DNA of 64,000 nt from Pipra filicauda. Taxonomy: Eukaryota > Chordata > Aves > Passeriformes > Pipridae. The translations under genes were made by a program, and so were the position numbers. Position 1 is the first letter of the stretch. The number at the start of each line of letters is the position of its first letter. The notes under the pieces were generated by a model, which searched no databases, was not told the origin of the DNA, and saw only the letters and a program-made list of their open reading frames with translations. Shown here piece by piece: positions 25,322-37,635 of the stretch. Location: the NCBI RefSeq assembly GCF_003945595.2, contig NW_024104448.1, positions 496,017 to 560,016 of the forward strand. The letters run 5' to 3'.

Positions 25322-26782
25322 TAGTAGAGCAATCTATAGGTATTACAACAGGAAAAATCATTTTGAGAAAAGCTTGAGGGTTGAAGTGCTTTGTCACCTC
25401 AAAAAATAAGTTTTAGTATTAGAAATGCTTGCTTCTTAATGTCATGGTAACAATAGTGCTTCAGTAAATAAGTGGAATACAGGGCACATCAGAGCAATGC
25501 AGCGATTACCATTTGGTGTCAGCAGTATCAGGATTTCATCCAATAACTCCTTGTAGAGGCACTGTATTTCACAGATGCACTAATAGTAATGTTCTGATGT
25601 GTGTATGCTAATATTTTATTTGCCAACCTAAATTAATCTTTTTTTTCAATTTCCAAAGTAAATGTATGTTATTTTTATGACGTTGAATTATAAGATTGAT
25701 AAATGGATTGGAGAATGTTTATAAATGTGCACCAGTGCTATTTTTATTATAATCTGTTAGCAGACCAATCAATCTGTTTAAATCGTGTGAGTATGCACTC
25801 ACAGGACTCATTAAAAATTAGAAAGACATACACATATGCACCCCAAGACATTGATCTAAATGTTAAAGAAAAAAGACATTTTCCATTTAATGCCAACAGA
25901 TGACTCCATGAAATGCTCATGCACCTCTTGAATCATTGTTTGATTCCTTTGTTCTGTTTGGACACAATATGTTTAGTAAAACTGAGTTCAAATAATACAA
26001 AATGTTTTAGGAAATATTTCAAAAGGCACGTGACACAGAACACCATTTGGGTGTAACCCGTCCCATGCCTTCCCCTTCTTTAGTCAGCTTGGAAACTCGT
26101 GGTCCGTGTTGCTGCGGCTCCTCCTGTGTTAGGGCTGCATGTGCAGCTCCCTGAGCCAGGCGGGCGGGAGGAACTTGGCTGCTCTGCTGGGAATTGTTCT
26201 AAGAATTCTGCTAAGAATGTTCTGCAGACATTTGCACAGTGTCTGAGTTTTCCAGCTGTTATTGGAGTAAAGGCTTTATAGCCTATGGAGAAATCAACTG
26301 GTGGAACCTGGAGCTCTGCTGTAAGATGTGTGCTGCACATTGCAGAGTGATGGAAAAATAGTTTTTATTTTGAGGGGTTTGTTGGGGGTTTTTTGGTGTC
26401 TTTTTTTTTCATTAAAAAAGAGTTGTCATAGGTATTTTTTTGTGGAAAACCTTTGAAGTGAGTTTTACAAATTTGTATTGAGATCCTTGCTTTGATATTA
26501 GGACTATTTAGAAGTACTTTGAGGGGCTACATTTGTATCAGAACTTCCCATGAAGACTTACCAAAAAAACCTTGTGGAAGAAGGAATAAATAGCCTCTCA
26601 AAATGAATGCTTTCCTGACTACGTAATGCAACTATGTAACTGTATTTTGGGACCTACATGCTATAATTTTCAAACGCGGTATTTTGACCTGGAGTGTCAC
26701 TGTGGTGAATTGCTTAGTCTTGTGTCTAGACATCATGCTCTGCTGGTTGGTTTTCCACGTGCTTAAGCAATGCCTCTTGCCA

Positions 26783-27854
26783 CATCTCTCATGGCTAGGC
26801 TTCGCGAACGAAGATTTGGGAAGGCTCTATCCACATTTGCTGCAGGCACGCTGGTGGCTTATGAGGCCAATACGTGACAGACATATCCGATTGCAAAAGG
26901 CACAGCAGAAAGACTCCTTAGAAGGTGTATTCTGCAATACACGGTTCTTTCTGCGCTGCCTTTTTTTCCTCGAGGGTGATCCTGCGTGTGTTCTCAAAGG
27001 AGACAACTGCGTTATAGATGGTGTGTCTCCAGGCCTCCCGATTTGAGGCCAGAGTAGACCAGTTATGGTGATCAATATGGCTGAGGCTGAGATGTTGTTT
27101 CAGGGAGTCCTTGTATCTTTTCTTTGGGGCTCCTCTCATGCGGCAGCCAGTGGCAAGTTCACCATAAAGCAAGATCTTTCATCCTGGAGACGTGCCCTGC
27201 CCAGCACAGCTGTGTTCTCATCAACATGGCCTCAATACTTGTGACAGCTGCTTGCTCCAGAACAGATGTGTTGGTTACATAATCTGACCAGTGGATGTTT
27301 AGGATTGTTCGGAGGCAGTGTTGATGGAAGCGTTCTAGGAGACGCAGGTGGTGGCGGTAGATGACCCATGATTCTGATCCATATAAGAGAGTCAACAACA
27401 CTATGGCTTTGTAGACACTGATCTTGGTGCTTTTCTTCAAGTGTTTATTACGCCATACTCTTTTGTGGAGTTTTCCAAAAGCACTATATGCCTTTGGTAA
27501 TCTGTTGTCTACCTCTCCGTCGATCTTACCATCTGAGGAGATGAGGCTACCGAGGTAGTTAAACTGTTGGACTGACTTGAGCTCTGATTGGCCAATGGTG
27601 ATGTGGGGATGATGGGGGATTTCCTGAGGTGCAGGTTGATAGAGAACTTCTGTCTTCTTTAAGCTGACTTCTAGTCCAAAGAGCTCAGCAGCATCTGCAA
27701 AGCAGAGCTGCTTCTGTGTGGGCAACAAGGGCGGCATCATCAGCATAAAGCAGCTCCTGGACAAGATGGTTTAGGGTCTTGGTGTGGACCTTCAGTCGCC
27801 TTAGGTTGAATAGACTTCCATCAGTACGATAACGTAGGATTGTGTCAAAGCCCT
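26783..27854 (-). mobile_element. RTE-type LINE (AviRTE-like), 3' third with reverse-transcriptase end
   Basis: About 1.07 kb of a non-LTR retrotransposon on the minus strand. From the 5' side it encodes the RT palm motif YADD (complement of 27736-27747, context ELLYADDAALVAHT). After a small deletion/frameshift come the RTE-typical thumb motifs SLKKTEVLY, FNYLGSLISSDGKIDGEV, LHKRVWRNKHLKKSTKIS, LLYGSESWV and LCWAGHVSRM (frame 27159-27764), and later frames finish with ASNREAWRHTIYN and a C2HC-like finger. Two or more frame breaks make it inactive. The 3' end, with CTTCCCAAATCTTCGTTCGC, matches the other RTE copies and the SINE tail. The 5' endonuclease and fingers are missing. I could not identify target duplications. 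RTE elements move by target-primed reverse transcription. Confidence 0.92.
26827..26920 (-). pseudogene. C-terminal C2HC zinc-finger-like end of the RTE ORF
   Basis: Within the RTE copy, the minus-strand frame ends SFCCAFCNRICLSRIGLISH then QRACSKCG and a stop. The spacing C-x2-C-x12-H-x3-C is that of a C2HC zinc knuckle or finger. The same terminus is partly readable in the copies at 24285-24576 and 9751-9900, so it belongs to the element and is not a chance frame. The host copy is not expected to be expressed as a functional protein. Confidence 0.65.
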
Positions 27855-30800
27855 AAAGAGAAACAGGAAGGAACACTGGGATTTTGGAAACATGTATTTA
27901 CTTCTTCCTTGCTCAGTAGCTCAAAGCCGGTGTACTTGGCTCATAAATTAAAAGGAAACAGTTACATTTCATTTGTATTTCCCTGGCCTTTCCCTTCCTA
28001 CTGCAGATGGAATGTGCAGATTTTCCTCTGGACTACTGAAACATTGATCTGGCTAAAGAAGATAAAACAAGGGTTCAAACTGTAGTTTCAATTTTCAGAG
28101 CATGCCGACAGACTAACTGGCTTTGCCACAGTCTGTTATACTATGTAAGGGCAATTTAATTTCATTGTGACTGTTTATCATAACTGTATCAAAAAAAATA
28201 CAGTTTCTTCTGCCCAGACCTTATTTTTAGGTTTTCCTTATTTTTAGGTTTTCCTTTCTCAAAATCACATTTCAGTCACTTTGGGGACTTGCATGTAAAT
28301 ATTGCCATGTTGAAATGCTCATATATATGAAATTCTAGAGTTCTGTTCTCATAGCCCACCTGCTGAGAGGGATGCTCTGCAGTGAGCAGCACTGCTTTAT
28401 GAGCAGGTGCAGGGTGTGACTCAGACATTGGTGATATGTTATGTCAAACATATCTCATTGCTTTATTACCTTTTATCACTTTAAAAATCCCAGTTTCTTA
28501 ACAACTTGTTCTAAGTGTATATTTAATTTTAATGCCTTAGCTGGCTCACTTTAGTGTTGTAGGTCTGTATATTCCCTCACTGTGTGACTGGATCTACATT
28601 ATCAAATCTAAATCCTCTGGTTGCCTTCTAGGATACAAATGTACTGTACGGTGGTGCAGCTCTAGGAGTGAAAACTCAGCTTTTGCAGACATGCTTTGAG
28701 ATGTAGTCAACATCCCATATAACTGCAACAGTAAATTTCCAAGCACAGTGTAGTGAAACAGTCAAATTCAAAGTAAATTCTGTTTTAGTTGTGTTATTTC
28801 TGTCAAACTCATTCATGTTGATGTGTGGCTTTAAAAATGATAATAGTACCTACTGTATTGTGGAGTTTAAATTCAGCAGCATTTCACACATACAGTAGTT
28901 ATTTGAAGAAAAAGAACAGGTCATAATGGTCTTATTTTGCTTTAAACACTGGGGATTTATTGTACATTCCATAATGTATATTTTTGTGTGAATATGAGAA
29001 ATGTGTTCACCATATGTTAGCATTTTGAATGTGTAATTTGTGAAGTTAGTGTTTGTGCTCTTTATCCTGCAGCTTAGCAACATACAACACTGAGGAACAA
29101 AAAAATGCCAGTAGCTTTAATGGCTTGTTAAGAGAAATTAATTGGAATTTTTTCCCCGTGATTAGCTGCATATCCTGCAGCCATAACCTCAAGATACTGA
29201 TTTAAGTCCCTGATAGTAGGATGTGTACAGAGCAGTTATACACTCAAACTGTTCATTACTGTGTGTATCAGAAACATTCCTGTGTGGGAATTTCTTTTTC
29301 AAATAATTGATCTCTAAAATTTGTGCTTAACATATATGGCTAGAGCAATGAATATATTTTAATTTATATTCTATTACTGCACAAGATAGAATATGTTTTA
29401 TTTCTTCGTCTTGTAAGTCACTTATTTGTTTAAAAATAAATACTGTAGTTTTAATCAAATATACAGCTGGTTATTACTCAGAAAAGTAGTGATAGAGTTA
29501 AGCTCTGTATAAAAAGTTTGCTTATAAATTTTTTTTTTTTGTGCAGCTGAAATTGGTCAGTGGTTATAGTAACATATAAAGGAAGACTCTTTTCTCCCTC
29601 AATTATCTGTAGCTGGAATAGACAAAGCAAGGAAAAGCAGACCAAGGGCAAGTTCGTGTAGAGGTGAATGGCACTGCCCAGGTGCAGAGATTTCTTTGTG
29701 TTCCATTTTGTGTTGTACCTGCATTCAGGTCTGTGCATATTGAAAACCAATTTTTAGAATTCCAGGAAAAAAAATATACTTTTTTTGTTCTTATTTGTAT
29801 GTCAGTTTTTAATCTTGATATTTCCCTACCATGCAACTTTATTCCTTACTGGATTTTCCAATTCTTTCTCTTTGCATAAGTTACTCTAATTCACTGAAGT
29901 TCCTTCCCATAAGCACACCAGTGAGGCTTTCTTGTGCTTCACTGCCTTGTTATCAACTTTGGAATTTTTATATTTTATTTTGAAATTTTCCTTCCTTTTA
30001 TGTTCCCTATAAAAAGCCCTAAACTAAGAAAAAGTAAAATCTATTACTACCTTTACTAGAAGACTTGACTTACATTTGTAATAGGGAAATGGTAGAATGT
30101 GGCATAACACTGTTGATTGCTCCCTACCTTAACCTTTTGGTCATTTCTTCTTTGTAAGGCACCTCTAATGCCTTGACAGAATTTGATGAATGTGTGTGTA
30201 CGTATTTGTAATGAATCTAGAGCGTCCTTTCGTTTTTTTGATCCTCTGCTACATAGAAGTCAGATTGTAATGAGTTTTATCACTTTAGAAGTAACAGTAC
30301 TGTTTTTTGACAAGACAGAATAAACTTAAAAGACAGTTTATGCATATAGTAGCTCAGGCTGATGTTTGAAATCTTAACCATGGGTTGGATGAGAGTGTAC
30401 TTTGCAACTGTCATAAATATGAAAGTACCCAAACTCTACTATGATTACTGACTGTGCTCACTAGCATGAGTAAGACTCACAGTGTGGAACTCAAATATAT
30501 GCAGGATGATAGGGGTTTGGGCAGAGGATGAAGTGAATCATGCTTTATTCTTGAGCCCTGCCAACCAAATAGAGATTTAAACACAGACAACTTTGGAGGC
30601 ACTGCTGATGTAATTGTGTCTGAGGTTGGCAAACACCAGCCCAGCAGCTGGAACAAGTATTCCCAACTCCTCCCTTGTTCCAATGCAGCTTTACTGTTAG
30701 TGCTGCTGTCTCTGTTTATGAAGCCACATAGTGAATGGCATTTGAGGTCTGATCTGGACTAAAAATAAATTACTTCTTCCCCCTCCTCCCTAGAAGAAAA

Positions 30801-32344
30801 CAAAAAACAAACCCCATATTAATTTTGACCCTGTTTAGGGCACAGAATAGCTGTATGAACTCTTGATCCTACCTGTGCAAGTGTGAGACAGCAGTGGGGC
30901 AGGGATGAGCATCATGGAGCAGGGATGAGCATTGCGGAGCACCGGGGCTCAGAAGTGCTCTCAGGGGCTGTGTTGTTGAGGTCACATATGCAATGACACG
31001 TTCAGCCTCTTGTCCTGCTCCCCGTTACAAAAACACAAGTCACAAAGATGTCACTTCAGGAACATTGGAAGGAAAAAGTGCGTGATAGGGCAAGTTAAAA
31101 CCTCCAAAAATAGTATGCTTCCAGTCTGGTTGTGAATCTTAAGTGGTTTTGAATATGCTGTGATTCTTAAGATTGTCCCTGTGTTTTGCAGGAACTTTCA
31201 CTTAAACAATTAGCTTTTAAGTAATTTTAAGAATTAAATTAAAAGAGACTTACTGGGCAGCACAAAGTTATGGCACAGCTTTCTGAATGAATTGAGAATG
31301 CCTCATAAATGGGGAATCTTGACTGAACCTTTTTAGCCTTATTTCTGTGACACCTGTTCATTACGTGTGATAAAAGTAGACCTAAGATCTGTATTTCATA
31401 TTAGAAGTGTCAAGTACATACCACCATGAGTCAGTGACTGTCCTTCATTGAGCAGGGACAGCATGAATCAGAATAGATGATCTTGCAATAGAAAGCCCAT
31501 ATTCCTCATTATAAAAACTTTTTTGCAGCTGAAGCCTGTATTGATTTGCTCTGTGTGTGGTGTAGCCTTCTGGCCCCTGAATGTGACCTGGCTGTAAACT
31601 CAAAATCTAAGTGTCAAACTTCATCAGTAGCATTTATCTGACAGCAGAACCATTTCAGGAGAGGTTTGGGAGCAAGACCTCCCCACTGACATTTACTGGT
31701 TTGACTTGAGGAGCTGAGGTCATGTGATCGTAAACCATGTACTTGGGTTTTCTCCAGATGTCTCACTTTTTAAAAGAAAGTATTAAAAGATTACAGGAGT
31801 TGAAGATAAAACCCCAGTCTGAAATTGTTAAAGCAGCTTTGTGAATTAAATTGTATGTTAATTAGAAATAAACCCCACAATTATCATAGAGGTGCACAGT
31901 GTATTTTTTCTTTATTTCTTTTGCAGTGTCTATGGCATAGGGTATGACCAGTTTCTGTGAGCTGCCATAGACAATGATTTCCAGTGATGCCTTTGAGAAT
32001 ATGGGAAATGGTGTCATTTACATACCTAGGTTTTTTTAAAAACCTTTTACAAATTGTACTGGGTAGAGGGCAATCTGGAGTCTCAGGCATTGAAGTCCCC
32101 TGAGACAGCATCCTGCTGTGAGCATGCCTTCCTCCCAGTACATGGCAAACAGTCATCTGCACCTCATCTGCAGAAGTTTATTGTGTTTTTCAATTGACTC
32201 TTATTTTTGCTCTTCCATGTGTCCTAGTGACCAGCATGTAAGGAGAGAGTATTAGATAAGCCTGATAGGGGCGGCATTAAAACTACATATAATTAAATAC
32301 GTAACTTTTAAGACCATAGGAACAATTTAAACACTTATTGAGGT

Positions 32345-32386
32345 CTTAAGCAGTAAGTACTTACTGCTCTGCTTAAGCAGTAAGTA
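32345..32386. repeat. 18-bp perfect palindrome with adjacent direct repeat
   Basis: GCAGTAAGTACTTACTGC at 32350-32367 is its own reverse complement. The 15-bp word CTTAAGCAGTAAGTA occurs at 32345-32359 and again at 32372-32386, so the palindrome may have arisen by a local inverted and direct duplication. Confidence 0.75.
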
Positions 32387-32990
32387 AATACTCTGTTGAA
32401 ATGATTGTAGGTATCTGGCTATGCAAGGTAATTCTACAAGGAATGCTGCTACCCGTCTTTGTTCAGGAAACTGGCAACATCCTAGGGAGAATTTGAATTT
32501 AAAATAGTAAACACGTATTTGCACTATGAAATTTTTTTGTGGATTTGTATCTGTAAATCTTAAATTTTTTTTAATGTAAAAGAGTGATTCAGATCTCCTA
32601 CCACCCAACCACTGTACTTCTGTCTTTACTTTGAGAAATAAAGAACTGATTGGTGACTCCTTCATATGTTTTCTGACCTCTTTCTGTTATTTTTTGGTTT
32701 TTCCCCATTGGGTATGATTTTATGTTTATTCAGTTGAGTTCCTCTGGTTTCAACTGCCATTGGAAAGCAAATTTTTTTCAAAATGAGTCATGCAAGGTAG
32801 CACTCTTTGCTATTGTGTCCTCTTTCTGTATTTTGCCTTGTTTTATACCTTATATTAACTAACGGAAAATATTCTGCTCCAAGATTTCTGCATAGATATT
32901 TTTATTTTGTATTTATTAGTCATCACTGTCACTGTAACTGTAAATACACGATTTGGGATGTGTGTTTCCCTTGATTTATACTTTTTCTGA

Positions 32991-33182
<192 letters not shown>

Positions 33183-33421
33183 TAACTCAGCAAGGCAGAA
33201 GTGTCTGATGGAAGAAGTAGCAGTTGGTGTTCTCTGTGTTCATCCACTTTTACATGCAAAAAAAAGTACCTTTATCCAGCAGAATGTAGTGCTTCTATGC
33301 ATGAACCATTTTACACACAATATCTGCATTTGTGTGGGTAACTCTCTTGTTAGAGATTATTTAAGAAACAGAAGTTAGAATGGGTTAGGACTGATACTGG
33401 AAGGGGCAAGAACAGGGATCT

Positions 33422-33457
33422 GTTCAAGCTGTTCAAGCTGTTCAAGCTGTTCAAGCT
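33422..33457 (+). repeat. 9-bp tandem repeat, four exact copies
   Basis: GTTCAAGCT is repeated four times without a change (33422, 33431, 33440, 33449). It is a small minisatellite in the intron, likely to vary in length between individuals. Confidence 0.95.
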
Positions 33458-36411
33458 AGGATCAGAGGTGGTGGTGTTTATTCATGTTGTGGTAGACTAA
33501 AGAAACAAATCACTGCAGAATGATGAGCTATTTCATGCTGTACTGCTAACTCAGAAGTAGATTACAAAAGGACATTACTTTGGGAGAGGATAGTAAGTGT
33601 TCTTTCTGGATAATGCTGGAAACATGCTTATAGACTGCTTTGCAATATTATAAGAAGTTTAAATCTTGCATTTTGTGTTACACTTACCCAGATAAAAAAT
33701 TGAGAGCAAATATTAAGAATACTGTATGTGTGCATTAAAGTTCAATGTAACTGCCCACATCATTGTTTTGCTTTGTTGACACCAAACATGGTCTTGTTCT
33801 GAAAATTAGTAAGGATTCAGTGAAAGAACTGGTCAGAAAAAGGAACCCCAGCCTAAGAGGCAGATATTGATTCATTCTAGGTTTAATTTAGTGATGAACA
33901 GAACTATTCTGCATCTGGGACTCTCAATTCAAAGTATGTATTTTAATAAAATTAACAGAAAATACTGGAGTAAAGTAGAGAAATTCAATGTGAGAAGGAT
34001 CTTAGGGAGGTAGTTTATAGGGTGGGACCTGAAAAAGCTAAGTTATATTGATATTTGAAGATACAGTTTAAATTTCAGAATAGGTAGAAATCTTGTAAGA
34101 GGTATGCAGTAAATACCTAAATATTCTTTAGCTTTGTTAAGAAAAAGAAAAAAGCTACCACCGAGTAATAGGATCAGGTAGAAGTTAAAGTGGGTTTTTT
34201 ATGGCCCCAAAATTAAGGAAGAACTCAGCTTCAGGTTTTAATGAGGATGATAAAGGAGGCAGAGCAAGAACCTACTGGGTAGCAGGAATTTACTAAGTGG
34301 AAAAGAAGCATAACTTGACACAGCTGGTCAAAACCTAATAATAAAGTGCTGCTCAGGATGCTAAATTCAGGGCTGTGTTCTGTCGTGCAGTCTCAGTGAA
34401 ATGTGTTACAAGAAGGTAACTTCTCAGAAGGACATTCCTCAAAATATGACAGATGCAGAAGCATGAACCTGTCATGCAGGAAAAGCTGACTGGCTAATTC
34501 CATAAAAATAAAGATTGAGGGAGCATATGGTTGCTTCCTGTAAATATGTCAGTAACTTAAACTTTAATGAGAGAGAAAACAACCATTTACCTTTGAGGAC
34601 ATTGTCAACATATGAAGTGAGTAGAAGTGACATATGCTGAAAATCAGGATAAGGTTTCTAACCAATACAGCAATTAGAATACAAACAGAAAATGTAACGT
34701 CTTTTACAGTGTAACTCAGTCATTTATAAAGGGAATTGCCATATCTGCTTATGCTAGAAGAGAATGGATTTAAACACAGGAGTTACCATGAACATCGCCT
34801 GAGTTCAGTTTTAATTACGTTTAGAAGTTTTCATCTAAGAGTAGTTAGGAAACTACTTTTTCAAAAAGTTTCTTGCATCTTTTTCAGTTTTAATTCTAGA
34901 TTTGCTTTCTGTTTCTCTTAGTGAGCTCTCTATAGCTGTCTGTAAATTTAAGTACAGCATTCTACTAAGCCCATACGAAAGAAAGTTACAGCTCATAAGG
35001 TAAACAACTGAGAGTGATACAGCTCACCCTCTTTAATTGCAATTAACAACTGCAATGTGATTTTAGGGGAACAGATGTTTAGTACCAACAGCTCAATTGT
35101 GTTCATTGTTTGGGGAGCCAGAGGGAGAGAAAATCTAGAGAACCAGAGTTAAGATTATACCCCTTTCTGTATAACATTATGTAGGTTTCATGTTCCTTCT
35201 CTTTATTAAGAGTGAGGTAAAAAGCTCACATTTCCATTAAGCCATCTCTGGTTTTTAGTGGGAGCAGCTGTGGAGCTGCATTGTGAACAGAACAATTGTG
35301 CACGTATCACCTGTCTGATCTTGTTCCCAGGCAGCCAAACAGGACAAGGAAAAACAACAGTGGCTACTGATCTTGTGTATGTTAAATTGTGCTGGGATCA
35401 TGCCTTGCATGATATTGAGTAGGGGCTTTTATAGTTGCTTTGAAAAATCTCTAAATTTTTTTTATTTTTTGTTGTTTCTGCTCTGAACCATCTCTTCATG
35501 CTCCTTTGTAAATCAATCCTTCTTCCTTCTTCCTTTCAAACCCTGAATAAGTTACTGAAACCAATATCTATAGTCACAAATATATACATATGAGTATACA
35601 TATATACATAGATATGAGTACTGATTGCAAATGCTGACTGATCTATGAGATGAGTGCTAATTTCTGTGATTGTTTGAGTAGTGGAATTTCAGCACAAAAT
35701 TGTATGTTACAGTAAAACGGACAAAAACACTCTGCCATTTCACTGCTGTAAAGGTTGGGGACTCAACCCATTTCAAGGATGGTGAATTGGTGGGGTGGGG
35801 GTTTTATTTAGAAGGTATCATACTTGTAGTCTGGTCTGCACACCTCCAGTACCAATAGCACAGTTACATGATATGCTGAACTCCCCAGATCTGCAGGCAC
35901 CCAAGTGTGACCCATCTGCCCTGGTTTGTGATGGAGAGACTTTCTGGTTACTGGTTTTCACTAGAAGGTGCGTTTGCTACACAGTTTCCTGCAATTAAGT
36001 GGTCCTAAACTGCCCCTGAAAATAAGATTCCTTGCTTTCCTCTGGATACTCAGGGTCAACGATCTGTGCTGCTGAAGAATGTCGATGTCTCAGTATCTGG
36101 ATTTTTTACAATAACCAGACTTCTAGAACAGTTCTATCCTGTGTTAGGAAGTTACTTGATTTATTTCAAGCCAAATGAAAGCAAAAGCAAGTCCTACATA
36201 TTTACAAAATTAGTTTAAAAGGTTTATTAAGAGTCAGATATACAGAAATGAAGTGATGGCTCAGATGGGATGGCTTTCTTTAACATCAGCGTAATCTGTT
36301 TTTCCACAGTAAATGTTTTGGTTTATGGATGAAATTTTAAGGAACTGAGTTTTTATTGTAAAGTTAATTGAAGTGTGAAGACTGAATTTTTCTGACAGCT
36401 TTCATCTGTTA

Positions 36412-37635
36412 TGTCATGGTTTGAGAGCCCAAAATCTAATTCTCGAGTCCAAGCCCCCCTCCCACATCTCAGCCCAGTGTGAGATGGGTTTTCCAGACAA
36501 CACACAAGACTCAAAATGGGGGGAAAGGATTATATTACAATGACTGTACTCTGTACAAATGAATATTATAACACATTACACACACAATCTCAACTATCTC
36601 TACCATGATAAAACAGTATTTACAATGGATCAAATCTCTTCTCTCTCCAAATAAAAGTCGAGGAGGGAAGAAGGAAGAGATCCTTTCTACTTTCAGAGCA
36701 GCAGTGTCTCTAGGGCAGCAGGCTCTCTTCTTTCATGCAGCAGCTGTAGCTGGATCTCTGCCAGTACACACAAGGGGGGTATCCAAGCCCCTCTCGGCCC
36801 TTTGACTCCAAGCGAGGGTCTTCTCTTCCGTGGGCTGCGTTTACCAGGACAAAGGTTGCTTCACCACGTCATATCAACGAAGTACAGGAGCCTTCATGAC
36901 GGTCCTTATCCTCAGGGGATTCAAATTCCCTTACAGAGCTTCTGTGCTCTGTCTCAAGGGAGCGGGGGGGCAAAACCCTCCTCTGCATTCCTTTGGCCGT
37001 CCCGGTCCAGCTCCGGGATGCCTTGAGCTTCTCCGCTCCTTTCTTTTCGGTGCTGTAGCACTCTAAGACTCTTCTCAAGTAAGAGTCCATCATCCTCCTC
37101 CTCTCTAGGAGGTCTCAGAGGGGTTTGGGGAGTTTGTTTCAGTTCTTACCCAAACTCTCTCTCTCTCTGTAGAGTTTAGTTCTCTCTCTGCTGCTGGCTC
37201 TCTCTCTCAGACAACTCTGTGTCTTCCTTGGCTGCATGCTGTCTCTGCTGCTTCTCTCTTTATCTCTTGGCTCTCTGCCACTGTCCTCTGTATGCTGCTG
37301 CCTCTGCCGCTGCTCTGGTGGAAGAGAAAAACTTCCAGCTTCTCAGCTACAGATACTTAGTCCAGTCTAACACTGTTCCAAGTCCCTGTAGCCCCCCAGC
37401 CAGGGGCTGGGGGTGCTCATCCCCCGGTGGGGCTGGGGGCCCCTTCTTGTGGCCTCAGAACATGGCCACCTCTCCAACAACAACTACAACTACCCTTCTT
37501 TTCCGGTCTGGTGATATGTTTATATTTTGCAGAAGCACTCGTTGGTTCAACCCCAAGGGTAACCACCCCCTGGGGGTTTACCATTTTATAACTTTAGGGA
37601 GAAAACTGTTTTTCCCCTCACCACAATCTGTGACA
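36412..37635 (-). mobile_element. ERV solo LTR (ERVL-like), diverged copy
   Basis: About 1.2 kb in reverse orientation relative to the copy at 42809. It starts TGTCATGGTTTGAGAGCCC and shares with the LTR at 61273 the blocks ATTACAATGACTGTAC, TTTACAATGGATCA, CCAAATAAAAGTC and CAACATGGCCACCTCTCC-like words. It is clearly more diverged (several indels, (CT)n expansions at 37155-37210) and its other end reads CCACAATCTGTGACA instead of CACTACA, so it probably belongs to a different subfamily. No clean target duplication is visible. There are no internal retroviral genes. The 144-codon frame at 37219-37653 lies in the LTR and is not a gene. Confidence 0.8.

Noticed and set aside
33422..33457. CRISPR-like array
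   Set aside because: The repeats are 9 bp in direct tandem without spacers; it is a minisatellite in a vertebrate intron.
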